DNA of 20,509 bases from a virus, in the IMG/VR virus record IMGVR_UViG_3300011440_000060, positions 1 to 20,509 of that record; one strand, 5' to 3'. Shown here one piece after another: positions 1-7,369 of this stretch; position 1 is the first letter of the stretch; the number at the start of each line of letters is the position of its first letter. A program made the position numbers and the translations under genes. The notes under the pieces are model-generated. The model searched no databases, had not been told where the DNA came from, and saw nothing but the letters and a program-made list of their open reading frames with translations.

Positions 1-102
1 CAAGAGGCCATTCGCCCAAGGGTAATCTCTGTGCGGTCCCGACGGGAAGAACGTCAAGAGCCACAACACCATGAAGACAACAAAAAGGATCTGAATGATC
101 AT
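1..102 (-). CDS. Small membrane protein, partial (C-terminus beyond the left edge)
   Basis: An ATG at 102 opens a frame that stays open for 34 codons to the window edge. The start MIIQILFVVFMVLWLLTFFP is a typical single hydrophobic transmembrane helix, followed by a polar stretch (SGPHRDYPWANG). A strong purine-rich ribosome binding site, AGGGGAG at 110-116, sits seven bases before the start. The gene follows the tail hub gene by 58 bases on the same strand, at the end of the structural operon. Holins and other small lysis-associated membrane proteins often occur there, but nothing in the visible part proves that role. The family is not recognised and the real length is unknown. The frame is credible because of the ribosome binding site, the collinear position and the clear membrane helix. 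Confidence 0.6.
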   Translation of the reverse strand, partial: MIIQILFVVFMVLWLLTFFPSGPHRDYPWANGLL

Positions 103-109
103 AGCACCG

Positions 110-116
110 CTCCCCT
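110..116 (-). promoter_or_regulatory. Strong ribosome binding site for the edge membrane protein
   Basis: The minus strand reads AGGGGAG seven bases before the ATG at 102. It lies in the 58-base gap after the tail hub stop codon. This gene is not overlap-coupled to its upstream neighbour and appears to have its own initiation signal. Confidence 0.6.
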
Positions 117-160
117 GTTCACGCGCCGAGATGAGCGCCCCACGCGACCCCGCGCGGATG

Positions 161-1711
161 TTAATCGGCGGCCATGCGACGAGCGGCGGCGGCCCGTGCA
201 CGGTGATGGTGAGCCAGAGGTTCAGCGGGCTCCGTCTCCGGTTCCTCGCGCGGCGCCTTCGGTCCCGGCACGATCTCGATCGGCACCGCGGGCGGCGTGC
301 CGAGCTCGTCAGCGCGCAGCACGTCCCAATCGTAGGCAGCAGCCGCCAACGACGCGACGCGCACCCGCAGCCCGTGCAGGATGCTGCCCTCGATGATCGT
401 GAGCTCGACGCCGAGCACTTCGAATGTTTCGTTGATGCCGAGCTCGGGCAGGTTCACGAACACGAAACGCTCGCCCATCACGGGCAAGGCCCGCAGATTA
501 CATAGCAAGCTGCCCACCCAGCGCGGGTTGGCGCGGGCTGCCGCGAGCTTTAAGAGCCGCCGCGCTTGCCCGTGGCTCGGCGCACAGAACAGGTCCACAT
601 CCGTCGTGAACTCGCCGCGGTCGGCAACGTCGGCCGCGTCCACCCACGGGTCGGCATCCGTCTCGAGGTAGTCGTGATCCGGCGAGGTGTAGCGAGCGCG
701 GATCGTGTTGGCGGTCGAGAGGATGTCGCGGCCGCGGCCGAACTCGGTGAACCCGAGGATCGCGTTGCTGTCGATCGTGAAGGTCGGCGTCACCCACTTG
801 CCGACCTTCAGCGACAGGCCGCGGTTCGGCGTGGGAAACAGACTACCGTCGCAGGCGGCCAGAAACCGCGCCAGCACATCGGCCGGCCGCTCGTCGAAAC
901 GATAGCTATTCCAAATCCTGTAGCGCGCCTCACCACCGACATCTTCGTAGCAGACGGCTATCGCGGTTTCCCAATCGGCTGCGGCGTTCGTGATCCAGCT
1001 TGGATCGAGCTTCAGCCCATCCGCGTGCGTCAGGTAATCGAGGACGATTCTGGCTGCGTTGTCAGACCACGACGGCGCAGTGAGCGCGCCGCCGGAAACC
1101 GCCGGCACCTTGGCGCCGCGAAGCACCTGGCGATAAAGCGTATTGCCGTAATTGGGCCAGATGTCGCCCATGTCCTCGCTGGGCACTTGATGCATCACGA
1201 GGAAGGCCGAGGGGATGCCCTTGCCGAGATGCGCGCCGGTCCACAGCGTCGGGTAGGTGGCGGCGAGCGCGCTATAGAAGGTGCCGGCATCTGTCCCGAG
1301 GCCAAACTCGATGAATGCCTTCGATGCGCCCAAGGGCGCATAGGGTGCGCTGGTGACCGCGCTGCCCGAGAGAGTCAGAAGATTGTCATCGAGCCAGTGT
1401 TCCTCGACGGCATCGATCTCGCCCGAACCCATCGCGAACACGCGCCCCAGCGCGCCGCCCGAGGTGTTGGCGAACACGATGGTCCCGCCGGTTTTCACCC
1501 GCCCGTAATGCCTGATGCGCGGCCCGGCGGCCTGCTTGATGTTGACCTGGCCGTCCGCCGGTTTCGGCTGCGAAGGTTTCGATGAAAACAGCGTCTGCGC
1601 CAGCATCGAAATACCGAGGCCGACAGCAATCACGATAACTTGCGCCAGGATCGGCGCTGTTGCCACGCCAACACCGATGGCGATCAGCGCGGGCGCAATG
1701 GCGACGGCCAT
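161..1711 (-). CDS. Phage tail hub / tail-tip protein (gpJ/baseplate hub-like)
   Basis: This 516-residue protein occupies the place where siphophages and gene transfer agents encode the large tail-tip hub. In such phages the hub closes the tail tube and anchors the receptor-binding parts. Residues 1-45 are strongly hydrophobic (two Ala/Ile/Val-rich segments), as seen at the start of several tail-tip proteins. The middle is rich in Trp, Tyr and Asp in beta-like patterns, and residues near 430-460 have a GERFVFVNLPELGINETFEV stretch typical of hub beta domains. The last 40 residues are Pro/Glu- then Arg/Ala-rich and probably disordered. The ATG directly abuts the TAG stop of the preceding peptidase-like gene. 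It is much shorter than lambda gpJ (about 1130 residues), so host-recognition functions probably reside in the separate fibre and spike genes. The hub call rests on position and general features. Confidence 0.65.
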   Translation of the reverse strand: MAVAIAPALIAIGVGVATAPILAQVIVIAVGLGISMLAQTLFSSKPSQPKPADGQVNIKQAAGPRIRHYGRVKTGGTIVFANTSGGALGRVFAMGSGEIDAVEEHWLDDNLLTLSGSAVTSAPYAPLGASKAFIEFGLGTDAGTFYSALAATYPTLWTGAHLGKGIPSAFLVMHQVPSEDMGDIWPNYGNTLYRQVLRGAKVPAVSGGALTAPSWSDNAARIVLDYLTHADGLKLDPSWITNAAADWETAIAVCYEDVGGEARYRIWNSYRFDERPADVLARFLAACDGSLFPTPNRGLSLKVGKWVTPTFTIDSNAILGFTEFGRGRDILSTANTIRARYTSPDHDYLETDADPWVDAADVADRGEFTTDVDLFCAPSHGQARRLLKLAAARANPRWVGSLLCNLRALPVMGERFVFVNLPELGINETFEVLGVELTIIEGSILHGLRVRVASLAAAAYDWDVLRADELGTPPAVPIEIVPGPKAPREEPETEPAEPLAHHHRARAAAARRMAAD

Positions 1712-2122
1712 CTAAACCCGCCAGGCGGCGAGCAGCCGCACCCGCTCCGCCGGCACCGAGGCCAGCCCGTCGTCGAGCCGCATGACCCAGCCGCGTGGCG
1801 TGCGGATGGCGCATATCGCGAGGTTCGCGCCGAGCTTCACGACGGCGACATCCCCGGGCTGCGGATCACGGGTCATCGGCAGGCCGAGGCAGCGCAATGC
1901 CTGTCCGGCGGCGCGTATGAGGCCGCCACGCCCGCCCTTATCGATGAGGCAGGCATTGGCGTCGCCTGCGTAGCCGCGGCAATCGGCAATTGGATCGACG
2001 CCGCGGCGCAGCCGCACCCAGTCAGCTGCCAGCGTGACGCAATCGGCCGCGCCGAGCTCAAAGCCGCGGCCCGCTTCGGCGCGCAAGAACGCCGGCAGGT
2101 CCGTCACTTCCAATAGACCCAT
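1712..2122 (-). CDS. DUF6950-like tail-tip protein (NlpC/P60-type peptidase relative)
   Basis: This 136-residue protein resembles the small cysteine-peptidase-like proteins found just before the tail hub in gene transfer agents and related siphophages. The recognisable pattern is F-x-L-G-A-A-D-C at residues 20-27, followed by AADWV, GVDP and a Cys/Arg/Gly-Tyr segment. A PGDVAVV motif lies near 93-99 and the protein ends in AAWRV. Cys27 fits the nucleophile of NlpC/P60 enzymes. I do not see a convincing catalytic His after it, so cleavage of peptidoglycan is not assured. The start is uncertain. ATG at 2122 overlaps the fibre gene by 19 bases. An in-frame GTG at 2107 gives a GTGA overlap like most other junctions here, with GGAA just before it. 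In phages with this layout the role would be local wall penetration during DNA entry. Confidence 0.7.
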   Translation of the reverse strand: MGLLEVTDLPAFLRAEAGRGFELGAADCVTLAADWVRLRRGVDPIADCRGYAGDANACLIDKGGRGGLIRAAGQALRCLGLPMTRDPQPGDVAVVKLGANLAICAIRTPRGWVMRLDDGLASVPAERVRLLAAWRV

Positions 2123-3831
2123 CCGCTGCCGATATGGCGGAAGGCGAGCGCGGCACCCGGCCCGTAGGCATTGGTCGGCCCTCCAGGCACCGTGACACCC
2201 GCGCTATCCTGTATCGTCAGCGCCGTCACCGGGTTGGCAAAGCCGATCTCGACAAGATGACCCGAGAGTGCGCCGGCCGGCAGCCTGATGGTTAGCGCCG
2301 CCAGCACGGCGGGGTTGTTGACATAAAGCGGCCGCAGGTCAGCGAGCGTCAGCGTCGCGCCCGAGGCCGGCGCCACGATGTTGACCGGCACCCGCGGCGG
2401 CTCCAGCGAGGCCGTGATGTCGCTGACGTCGATCGTGATCGCGTCGGTGGTATGCGCATCGCCGAACAGGTCGACATAGGGGCGGAAGTAGATGGTGCCC
2501 GGCGGCGCGGTGTGGTCGAGCGCCACAGTGGCCGGCGGCGCGATGCCGATGCGGACGGTGCGCTGCACCACCCCATCGGCAACGACCAGCGCGATGTTAT
2601 CAATGACCGCGGAGCCGTTCACGGCTTTGGCGTTGGTCAGCCAGGCAACGCCGAGACTGGCGCTGTCGTTGAGCGGGTCAGCCGGGTTGACCTGGCGCTG
2701 CACCCGCCATCGCACTTCGTAGACCCGGCCCGATTCGAGCGGATAGGCGGCAACGGGTGCCACCGTCTGCGGGTCACTCGCGGTCGCGGCGGTCACGCGC
2801 ACGACGCTGCCGGCGGCCGAGACGGCAACCCATGCCGGGTCAATCGGCACGACAGCATCGGCCGGGCCGGTCTTGGTTTGTCCGTACAGCCCGACTGCAT
2901 CGCCGGGGCGATGTGGCACCGTGGCGGCTTCGGCGTCAGCGAGTGCCTGGGTCGCGTCTTCCTGCGCGGCCACGGCCGTAGCTTGCGCTGCATCGGCATC
3001 GGCCTGCGCCGCCGCGGCGGCCGCCGTGGCAGTGTCAACTGCGGCATCGAGCACTAATCCGGCGGCATCCACATAGGCGGTCGTCGCAAGCTGAGCGCTG
3101 TTGGTGAGCGGCGCTGCGGTCGGCGCGGTCGGGACGCCGGTCAGCGGCGGGCTGGCGAGCGGTGCCTTAAGGTTGAGCGCGGTTTGCGTGGCGCTACTGA
3201 CCGGCAGATCGGCAGGCGCCAGATTGGCGACATTGCCGAGTCCGACATCCACCTTGTCCACGGCGTGCGGATTGCTGGTGTTCGCCTGGTGCGCATCGAT
3301 GTCAGACTGTGCGGCAACAGCGGCAGCCGCGGCCACATTGATTGCCGCCTGTTGCGCGGTGCTGACGGGCTTCGCCAGATCGGCGGTGTTGTCGACGCTG
3401 CCGAGCCCGACATCAGCCTTGGTGACTTGGTGCGGGTTATCGAGATCGGCGAGATGCGCGGCAATCAGGTCGTCGCTGGTGTCGCCGGCATCGAATGCGT
3501 TGAGCGCCGCCTGCACGAACTGAGTCGTCGCAAGCTGGCTCGTGACCGTGCCCAGAACGGCTGTCGGGGCCGTGGGCAGACCCAAAAGAGCCGGGCTGTC
3601 CAGTGGCGCCTTCAGCGCGAGAGCAGCACCCTGCGCCGTCGAGATCGGCTTGTCGGCATCGCTGGTGTTGTCGGCGTTGCCGAGCCCAACCTGCTCGGCG
3701 GTGACGGCGTGCGGGTTGGCGATGTCGAGCAGGTGCTCGTCGATATCGGCCCGTGCGATCGCATCGAAGGCCGAGGCGTAAATCTTGATCGTGCGCGTCG
3801 AAAGGTTCAGCGCGGCGTTGCGATTGCTCAT
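2104..3831 (-). CDS. Tail fibre protein with NPH / VGLGNV repeats
   Basis: This 575-residue protein has the repeat signature of trimeric phage tail fibres. Three copies are visible: a His, then NPH, then VGLGNVDN, then KPVS and a run of Gln/Ala/Leu. The NPH tripeptides fall at residues 39-41, 132-134 and 187-189. Copies 1 and 3 also carry KAPL-SP-LxG-PTAPTA and QLATT segments. Residues 255-303 form an Ala/Asp/Gln-rich coiled coil. After a Pro/Gly hinge, the last 270 residues make a beta-rich distal part that ends in GSGWVYWK, plausibly the receptor-binding tip. I see no cysteine and no signal peptide, unlike the upstream spike genes. The start is ATG at 3831 because it overlaps the upstream stop as ATGA. 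Upstream in-frame codons only translate an Arg-rich shadow. A chaperone gene for this fibre is not evident. Confidence 0.85.
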   Translation of the reverse strand: MSNRNAALNLSTRTIKIYASAFDAIARADIDEHLLDIANPHAVTAEQVGLGNADNTSDADKPISTAQGAALALKAPLDSPALLGLPTAPTAVLGTVTSQLATTQFVQAALNAFDAGDTSDDLIAAHLADLDNPHQVTKADVGLGSVDNTADLAKPVSTAQQAAINVAAAAAVAAQSDIDAHQANTSNPHAVDKVDVGLGNVANLAPADLPVSSATQTALNLKAPLASPPLTGVPTAPTAAPLTNSAQLATTAYVDAAGLVLDAAVDTATAAAAAAQADADAAQATAVAAQEDATQALADAEAATVPHRPGDAVGLYGQTKTGPADAVVPIDPAWVAVSAAGSVVRVTAATASDPQTVAPVAAYPLESGRVYEVRWRVQRQVNPADPLNDSASLGVAWLTNAKAVNGSAVIDNIALVVADGVVQRTVRIGIAPPATVALDHTAPPGTIYFRPYVDLFGDAHTTDAITIDVSDITASLEPPRVPVNIVAPASGATLTLADLRPLYVNNPAVLAALTIRLPAGALSGHLVEIGFANPVTALTIQDSAGVTVPGGPTNAYGPGAALAFRHIGSGWVYWK

Positions 3832-4163
3832 GTGTAGAGCCCTTCGAGCACATTGACCGGCACGGCGCATTCGGTGTCGGTGTCGAGCGCGAGGAACAGC
3901 TTGCACAGTTGCCCGAGCGGCATTGCTTCGGTCTGCGCCGCGGTCAGCGACAGCTTCGCGACGCCGCCCGGCGCATCGACGACCTCGACCGTCACCGGCT
4001 GCACGCCGAGTATCCAGCGGATTTCGCCCGAGACGGTCTTGCCGGTGAGATCGGTCGGCGTCGTCTCGGCAGTGTCTTCCCAGAAATGCGCATACCACTC
4101 CCACGGCTCGTCGCCGCGGACGAGCGGGATGGCGCCGTCGAGAAGCTCGATGTCGGATGACAT
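3828..4163 (-). CDS. BppU-like N-terminal domain / fibre adaptor protein
   Basis: This 111-residue protein resembles in pattern the N-terminal domain of phage baseplate upper proteins (BppU), which forms a small beta sandwich used to attach receptor-binding parts. The elements are an early LVRGDEPWEWYAHF segment, then DLTGKTVSGEIRW, then a late LSLTAAQTEAMPLGQLCKL stretch; such domains typically read 'L.rG.t..l...l.d..G...DLTG..v...ir'. Only the domain is present, so the protein may bridge the tail and the fibre encoded directly downstream. The start ATG at 4163 overlaps the spike gene stop as TAATG, and its own stop overlaps the fibre start as ATGA. The adaptor role is inferred from domain type and location. 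Confidence 0.6.
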   Translation of the reverse strand: MSSDIELLDGAIPLVRGDEPWEWYAHFWEDTAETTPTDLTGKTVSGEIRWILGVQPVTVEVVDAPGGVAKLSLTAAQTEAMPLGQLCKLFLALDTDTECAVPVNVLEGLYT

Positions 4164-6130
4164 TACCCGCCTGCCCGTGCCGTACAGCGATAATTGAGCT
4201 TGTTACCGCTGGCGGCGGTCTGCGTGACGCCGATGGCGAGGTAGTTCACGGTGTATTGCATTACCGGCAGGTTTGATTGCCACGTCACGGTGCAGTAGGG
4301 CGGCGCCGCCGCGCCCGCCGGGCCGCCGTACTGGTTGGCGAAGGTGATGATGCATGTGGTCGGGTTGCCGCTGCCGAGCGTGACCTCGCCCGCCCGGTCA
4401 TCGCCCGAGATCGTTGGGCTGGTGCCGCACGCGGTCAGCGCGGGCGGCGCGGTGTTCCCGCCGCGCTCGTGCCCGAAACGGTCGATGCCCCAGAGGTTCA
4501 CCAGCGTTGCCGCGGCATCGGCATTGCCGGGAGCCGCGGTGCCGGTAAAGCCGAACGCTCCGGTCGTGCTGTCGAGGCTTAGCAACCCTCCATAATTGGC
4601 CGCCGAGCCCTTGCCGAAAGCAAAGGTGCCGCCGCCCGTCCAACGAAGATTGAAGCCGATTCCCGGCGGGGCGTATTGCAGGTACACCGGCAAGTTCGGC
4701 CCGAACTTGGCGGATACGGCGAAATTGCTGCGGTTCGGCCGGTCGATGTCGAACACCGCGCCGGTAGGCCCCGGCGAAGTCTTGTAGGACATGCCGTTGT
4801 GATCGAAGAAGCCGGCGCCGGGACGGTTATCGAAATGCACGCCGTCATCGGCGATGTAGCCAAGGTTGGCGCCGCCCGCCACCACGGGGACCGGTGAGCC
4901 CGAGCCGCGGCCGTTCTGTGAGATGAAGTTATCGAAACTCGGCAAAGCCGCGGTGATCGTGCCGCTCGCCGCGGTCTGCGCTTGGTCTACCGTGTAGGTG
5001 CCGGTGCCGCCGGTCCCGGTGCCCAGCGCGGCGATCCGCACGGGGAAAGAAATGGCTGGGCCGTACAGCAGATACCCGACCTTCAGCGTTCCCGAGGAAA
5101 CAGCGCTCACGGTCAGCGTCGTCCCGCTGATCGATCCGGTGCCGGTGGCAAACACCGTCTCGGTCGCCCGGGGTGCGCTGCCGGGGTTGGCGTTGAGCCC
5201 GAAATATCCCTCGAAGATGTTTTCGCGGCATTCGGAGAGATTGTAGGGCGCGGTTGCAGAGGACGCGCCGCGCAATTCGATGCTCATGCCGGTGCCGCCG
5301 AGGATCGGCTGCCCCCAGCTTGAACGAACCCAGTTCGTGTCGGCGTTGATGCACTTCCACCCAACGCCGTTCTGATATTGCACGATCACATTGTCGAAGA
5401 CGTTCTGAAATGTGTCGTTCGTCTCGGTGCCGTTCCAGACGATGCCGTCCGAGGCGGCTGCGCCGGGACTGTCGAGGGTGATCTGAATATCCTCGAAGCG
5501 GCTGCGCGCCGAGCCGTTGGTGTTAACCGCGGATGGTGCCAGGTCGATTGCCGCCGCTGTCGAGTTGTGCAGGAACAGGTCGCGAAATTGCTGGCTCTGG
5601 TTGCTGCGGCCGACGAGCAGCTTTCCGGCAGACGACGCGCCTTCGAGGCACAGCCCGGTCATGCCGCCGCCGACCGTGAGCCCCGTGGCGTCGTCGCCGA
5701 ACGCGACCATCGTGCCGCCGGCCGCGCCGGTCCATTTCAGTTGCGTCTTGCAGTTGCCGAAGTTGCCGGGGCCGCCGGCACCGCGCAGCAGCACTGCGGG
5801 GCTGCCTGCCTGGGTAATGGTGGCGGCAATGCCGATGTTGCCGGCCGGCAGCACCACGACGCCGCCGCCGGTTTTGAACGAGGTAGTCGGGTCGGTGCCG
5901 ACGGTGGCCTTGGCTGCGGCAATCGCCGCATTGATGCAGGGCGTATTGTCGCCGGTTCCATCCGGCGCCCACAAGCAGTTGCCGTATTGCTTCGCATAGA
6001 CGACGCCGCTATCGCCTTGCAGGTTTGTGATTGCCTCCGGCAATTTCGCGTTCGATGCGTCCGGGTACATGTCGGCGCGGGCTGAAGTCGCGGCCAGCAA
6101 TAAAAGCCAGGCAATAAGGAAGTGGCCCAT
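4163..6130 (-). CDS. Exported beta-helix (pectate lyase-like) tailspike protein
   Basis: This 655-residue protein opens with a clear Sec-type signal peptide: MGHFLIAWLLLLAATSARA, with cleavage expected after ARA near residue 19. Residues about 50-110 carry the start motif of right-handed parallel beta-helix spikes: APDGTGDNTPCINAAIAAA, then a GGGVVVLPAGN turn. Long Gly/Asn/Ser-rich repeats follow, as expected for a beta-helix that binds or cleaves surface polysaccharide. The last 90 residues form a separate Cys-containing module that begins CGTSPTISGDDRAGEVTLG. I recognise this module as recurring at the ends of alphaproteobacterial phage fibre proteins. There are ten cysteines in total, an even number that fits disulfide formation after export. 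The start at 6130 overlaps the previous stop as TAATG. Enzymatic activity cannot be read from the sequence. Confidence 0.75.
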   Translation of the reverse strand: MGHFLIAWLLLLAATSARADMYPDASNAKLPEAITNLQGDSGVVYAKQYGNCLWAPDGTGDNTPCINAAIAAAKATVGTDPTTSFKTGGGVVVLPAGNIGIAATITQAGSPAVLLRGAGGPGNFGNCKTQLKWTGAAGGTMVAFGDDATGLTVGGGMTGLCLEGASSAGKLLVGRSNQSQQFRDLFLHNSTAAAIDLAPSAVNTNGSARSRFEDIQITLDSPGAAASDGIVWNGTETNDTFQNVFDNVIVQYQNGVGWKCINADTNWVRSSWGQPILGGTGMSIELRGASSATAPYNLSECRENIFEGYFGLNANPGSAPRATETVFATGTGSISGTTLTVSAVSSGTLKVGYLLYGPAISFPVRIAALGTGTGGTGTYTVDQAQTAASGTITAALPSFDNFISQNGRGSGSPVPVVAGGANLGYIADDGVHFDNRPGAGFFDHNGMSYKTSPGPTGAVFDIDRPNRSNFAVSAKFGPNLPVYLQYAPPGIGFNLRWTGGGTFAFGKGSAANYGGLLSLDSTTGAFGFTGTAAPGNADAAATLVNLWGIDRFGHERGGNTAPPALTACGTSPTISGDDRAGEVTLGSGNPTTCIITFANQYGGPAGAAAPPYCTVTWQSNLPVMQYTVNYLAIGVTQTAASGNKLNYRCTARAGG

Positions 6131-7002
6131 TAAAAGCCCCAAAATGCTTTTTGGTTGGCGGTCAGCGCTGCGCGTTCGGCCGCCGACAATGCGGTGCTGT
6201 TCCATTGAATGCTTTCGACGAAGCTGCACGCGGTGCCCGAGGCGGCCCCCATCGCGGGGTAAAATGTGCCGCCCGACGTCGCCGCCGTTACCGTGCCGGC
6301 CTGCTCGGCGCTGTCCACCCGCAGCACTGAGGCCGCGCCGTTTACGACGCCCACGCCCGCGTGCCACGCCCCATCTGCCGCCGCCAGACCAATGCTTCCC
6401 GTGCCGGCAAGCTGCCAGGTGTTCGCGGCGGTGGGTGCCCACAGGAAAGTGCTGGTGACGGCCATCTGGCAAGCGCCGGAGCCGCTCTGGCGCTTTGCTA
6501 CCATTGACAATGATTGGATCGCGGTCGGCACGAAGCCCGCTACTTGGAGAAACCGGAAATCGGCCGTGCCCATGTTCATGCACGCCGTCAAATTGAGACA
6601 ACCGAACTGGAGCGGCGGGCGATTGGCCGCAGCAGCCGGGGCTGCGTTGCGCCCATTGCCGGATTGGTCGTACCAAAGCACGACGGTGCAGGTCGTCGCC
6701 GCGCAGTAAGCCGCTGCCGCCGCTTCATCCCACGGTGCCCCGAGGCCGGGCACGAACCCGAGAAAGTTAATGTCTGTCTCGGCACTATCCGATGCTCGAC
6801 GAATGCGAGCCGCCGGGCCGGTGTAGTTGCTCCTCAGCTTGCGAAAGGAGTACGCCGCCGCCGGGACGGTGAATCCATCCAGCGGCGCCGCCGTCGCCGG
6901 CACAATGCGGTGGCCACGATAGGGCGCGTGCATACGGGCATCGGCCACGCCAGCCGTAGCCAGCAAAACCGCCGCCCCCAGCAAGAAGGAACGTCGGCGC
7001 AT
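6130..7002 (-). CDS. Exported LamG/arabinofuranosidase-like protein
   Basis: This 290-residue protein begins MRRRSFLLGAAVLLATAGVA, an Arg-rich start and hydrophobic core. The RRSFLLG part looks like a twin-arginine (Tat) signal, with a possible cut after ADA at residues 20-22. The next part resembles the concanavalin-like catalytic fold of arabinofuranosidase B and related LamG-type domains in phage tail proteins: AYSFRKLRSNYTGPAARIRR, then DINFLGF, then VVLWYDQSGNGRNA. Its likely substrate or ligand is a cell-surface or extracellular polysaccharide, but catalytic residues cannot be assigned with confidence. It has six cysteines, several in pairs (YCAATTC, CLNLTAC). The start lies two bases after the preceding stop. 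The C-terminal GGTFYPAMGA to KAFWGF stretch is typical of this LamG type. It may be a spike component or a secreted polysaccharide-binding protein. Confidence 0.75.
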   Translation of the reverse strand: MRRRSFLLGAAVLLATAGVADARMHAPYRGHRIVPATAAPLDGFTVPAAAYSFRKLRSNYTGPAARIRRASDSAETDINFLGFVPGLGAPWDEAAAAAYCAATTCTVVLWYDQSGNGRNAAPAAAANRPPLQFGCLNLTACMNMGTADFRFLQVAGFVPTAIQSLSMVAKRQSGSGACQMAVTSTFLWAPTAANTWQLAGTGSIGLAAADGAWHAGVGVVNGAASVLRVDSAEQAGTVTAATSGGTFYPAMGAASGTACSFVESIQWNSTALSAAERAALTANQKAFWGF

Positions 7003-7004
7003 GC

Positions 7005-7355
7005 TCAGATACCGGAGCCCGGGGTCAGGTAGAGCGTCGCCGTGCCGGTCGCGGTGATGCCGGCGATGTGGCTGGTGCAGCCGATTACCTCGACCGTCCC
7101 CGGCGCGATCGGCATGCCAGCGGCCGTGGTGGCGACCACGGTAACATCACCGCAGGCGACGAACGCCGCCACCGTGCCGCTGTTGTAAATGCGGGCGTGC
7201 TGCGTCGTGACATCGGCCGGCAGGATCTGCACCCGCGCCGTGGTGGTGCTCGCCGCCAGCGTCACGGTGGGACCGGAAGCCCGAAACGCGGATTGCTGCG
7301 CCGTCGCCGGCAGGGCGAGCAGCAGCAGTGCCGCGGCAATCGCGAAACGAAGCAT
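7005..7355 (-). CDS. Small exported beta-rich phage protein
   Basis: This 116-residue protein has a Sec signal peptide: MLRFAIAAALLLLALPATAQ, with a consensus ATA-Q cut near residue 19. The mature part is almost entirely short beta-like segments (ARVQILPADVTTQHARIYNS, GTATLYLTPGSGI). It has two cysteines that could pair (FVACGD and VIGCTS). The pattern resembles small hypothetical proteins encoded beside tail genes of alphaproteobacterial phages, but I know of no established function. It is the first of three genes in a row with export signals. Its ATG has a good AAGGA ribosome binding site that overlaps the preceding stop codon. It might be a capping or decoration piece for the exported spike proteins, or a secreted protein unrelated to the virion. 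Confidence 0.75.
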   Translation of the reverse strand: MLRFAIAAALLLLALPATAQQSAFRASGPTVTLAASTTTARVQILPADVTTQHARIYNSGTVAAFVACGDVTVVATTAAGMPIAPGTVEVIGCTSHIAGITATGTATLYLTPGSGI

Positions 7356-7364
7356 CGGGGTTTG

Positions 7365-7369
7365 TCCTT
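7365..7369 (-). promoter_or_regulatory. Ribosome binding site overlapping the upstream stop codon
   Basis: The minus strand reads TAAGGA, so the TAA stop of the upstream tail-tip gene is shared with an AAGGA Shine-Dalgarno sequence. Nine bases separate it from the ATG at 7355. It supports this start and suggests coupled but independently efficient initiation at the head of the exported-protein cassette. Confidence 0.55.

Noticed and set aside
103-160. GC-rich inverted stretch after the hub gene as a terminator
   Set aside because: No clean stem and no T-run follow; a strong ribosome binding site and another gene follow instead.
566-1585. Plus-strand frame opposite the tail hub gene (about 339 codons)
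   Set aside because: Arg-rich composition with no ribosome binding site or family pattern; the minus strand has a coherent hub protein coupled to its neighbour.
6131-6676. N-terminal extension of the beta-helix protein upstream of 6130
   Set aside because: The extension is Arg/Gly/His-rich and lies in another frame of the LamG gene; the signal peptide at 6130 and the TAATG junction mark the true start.
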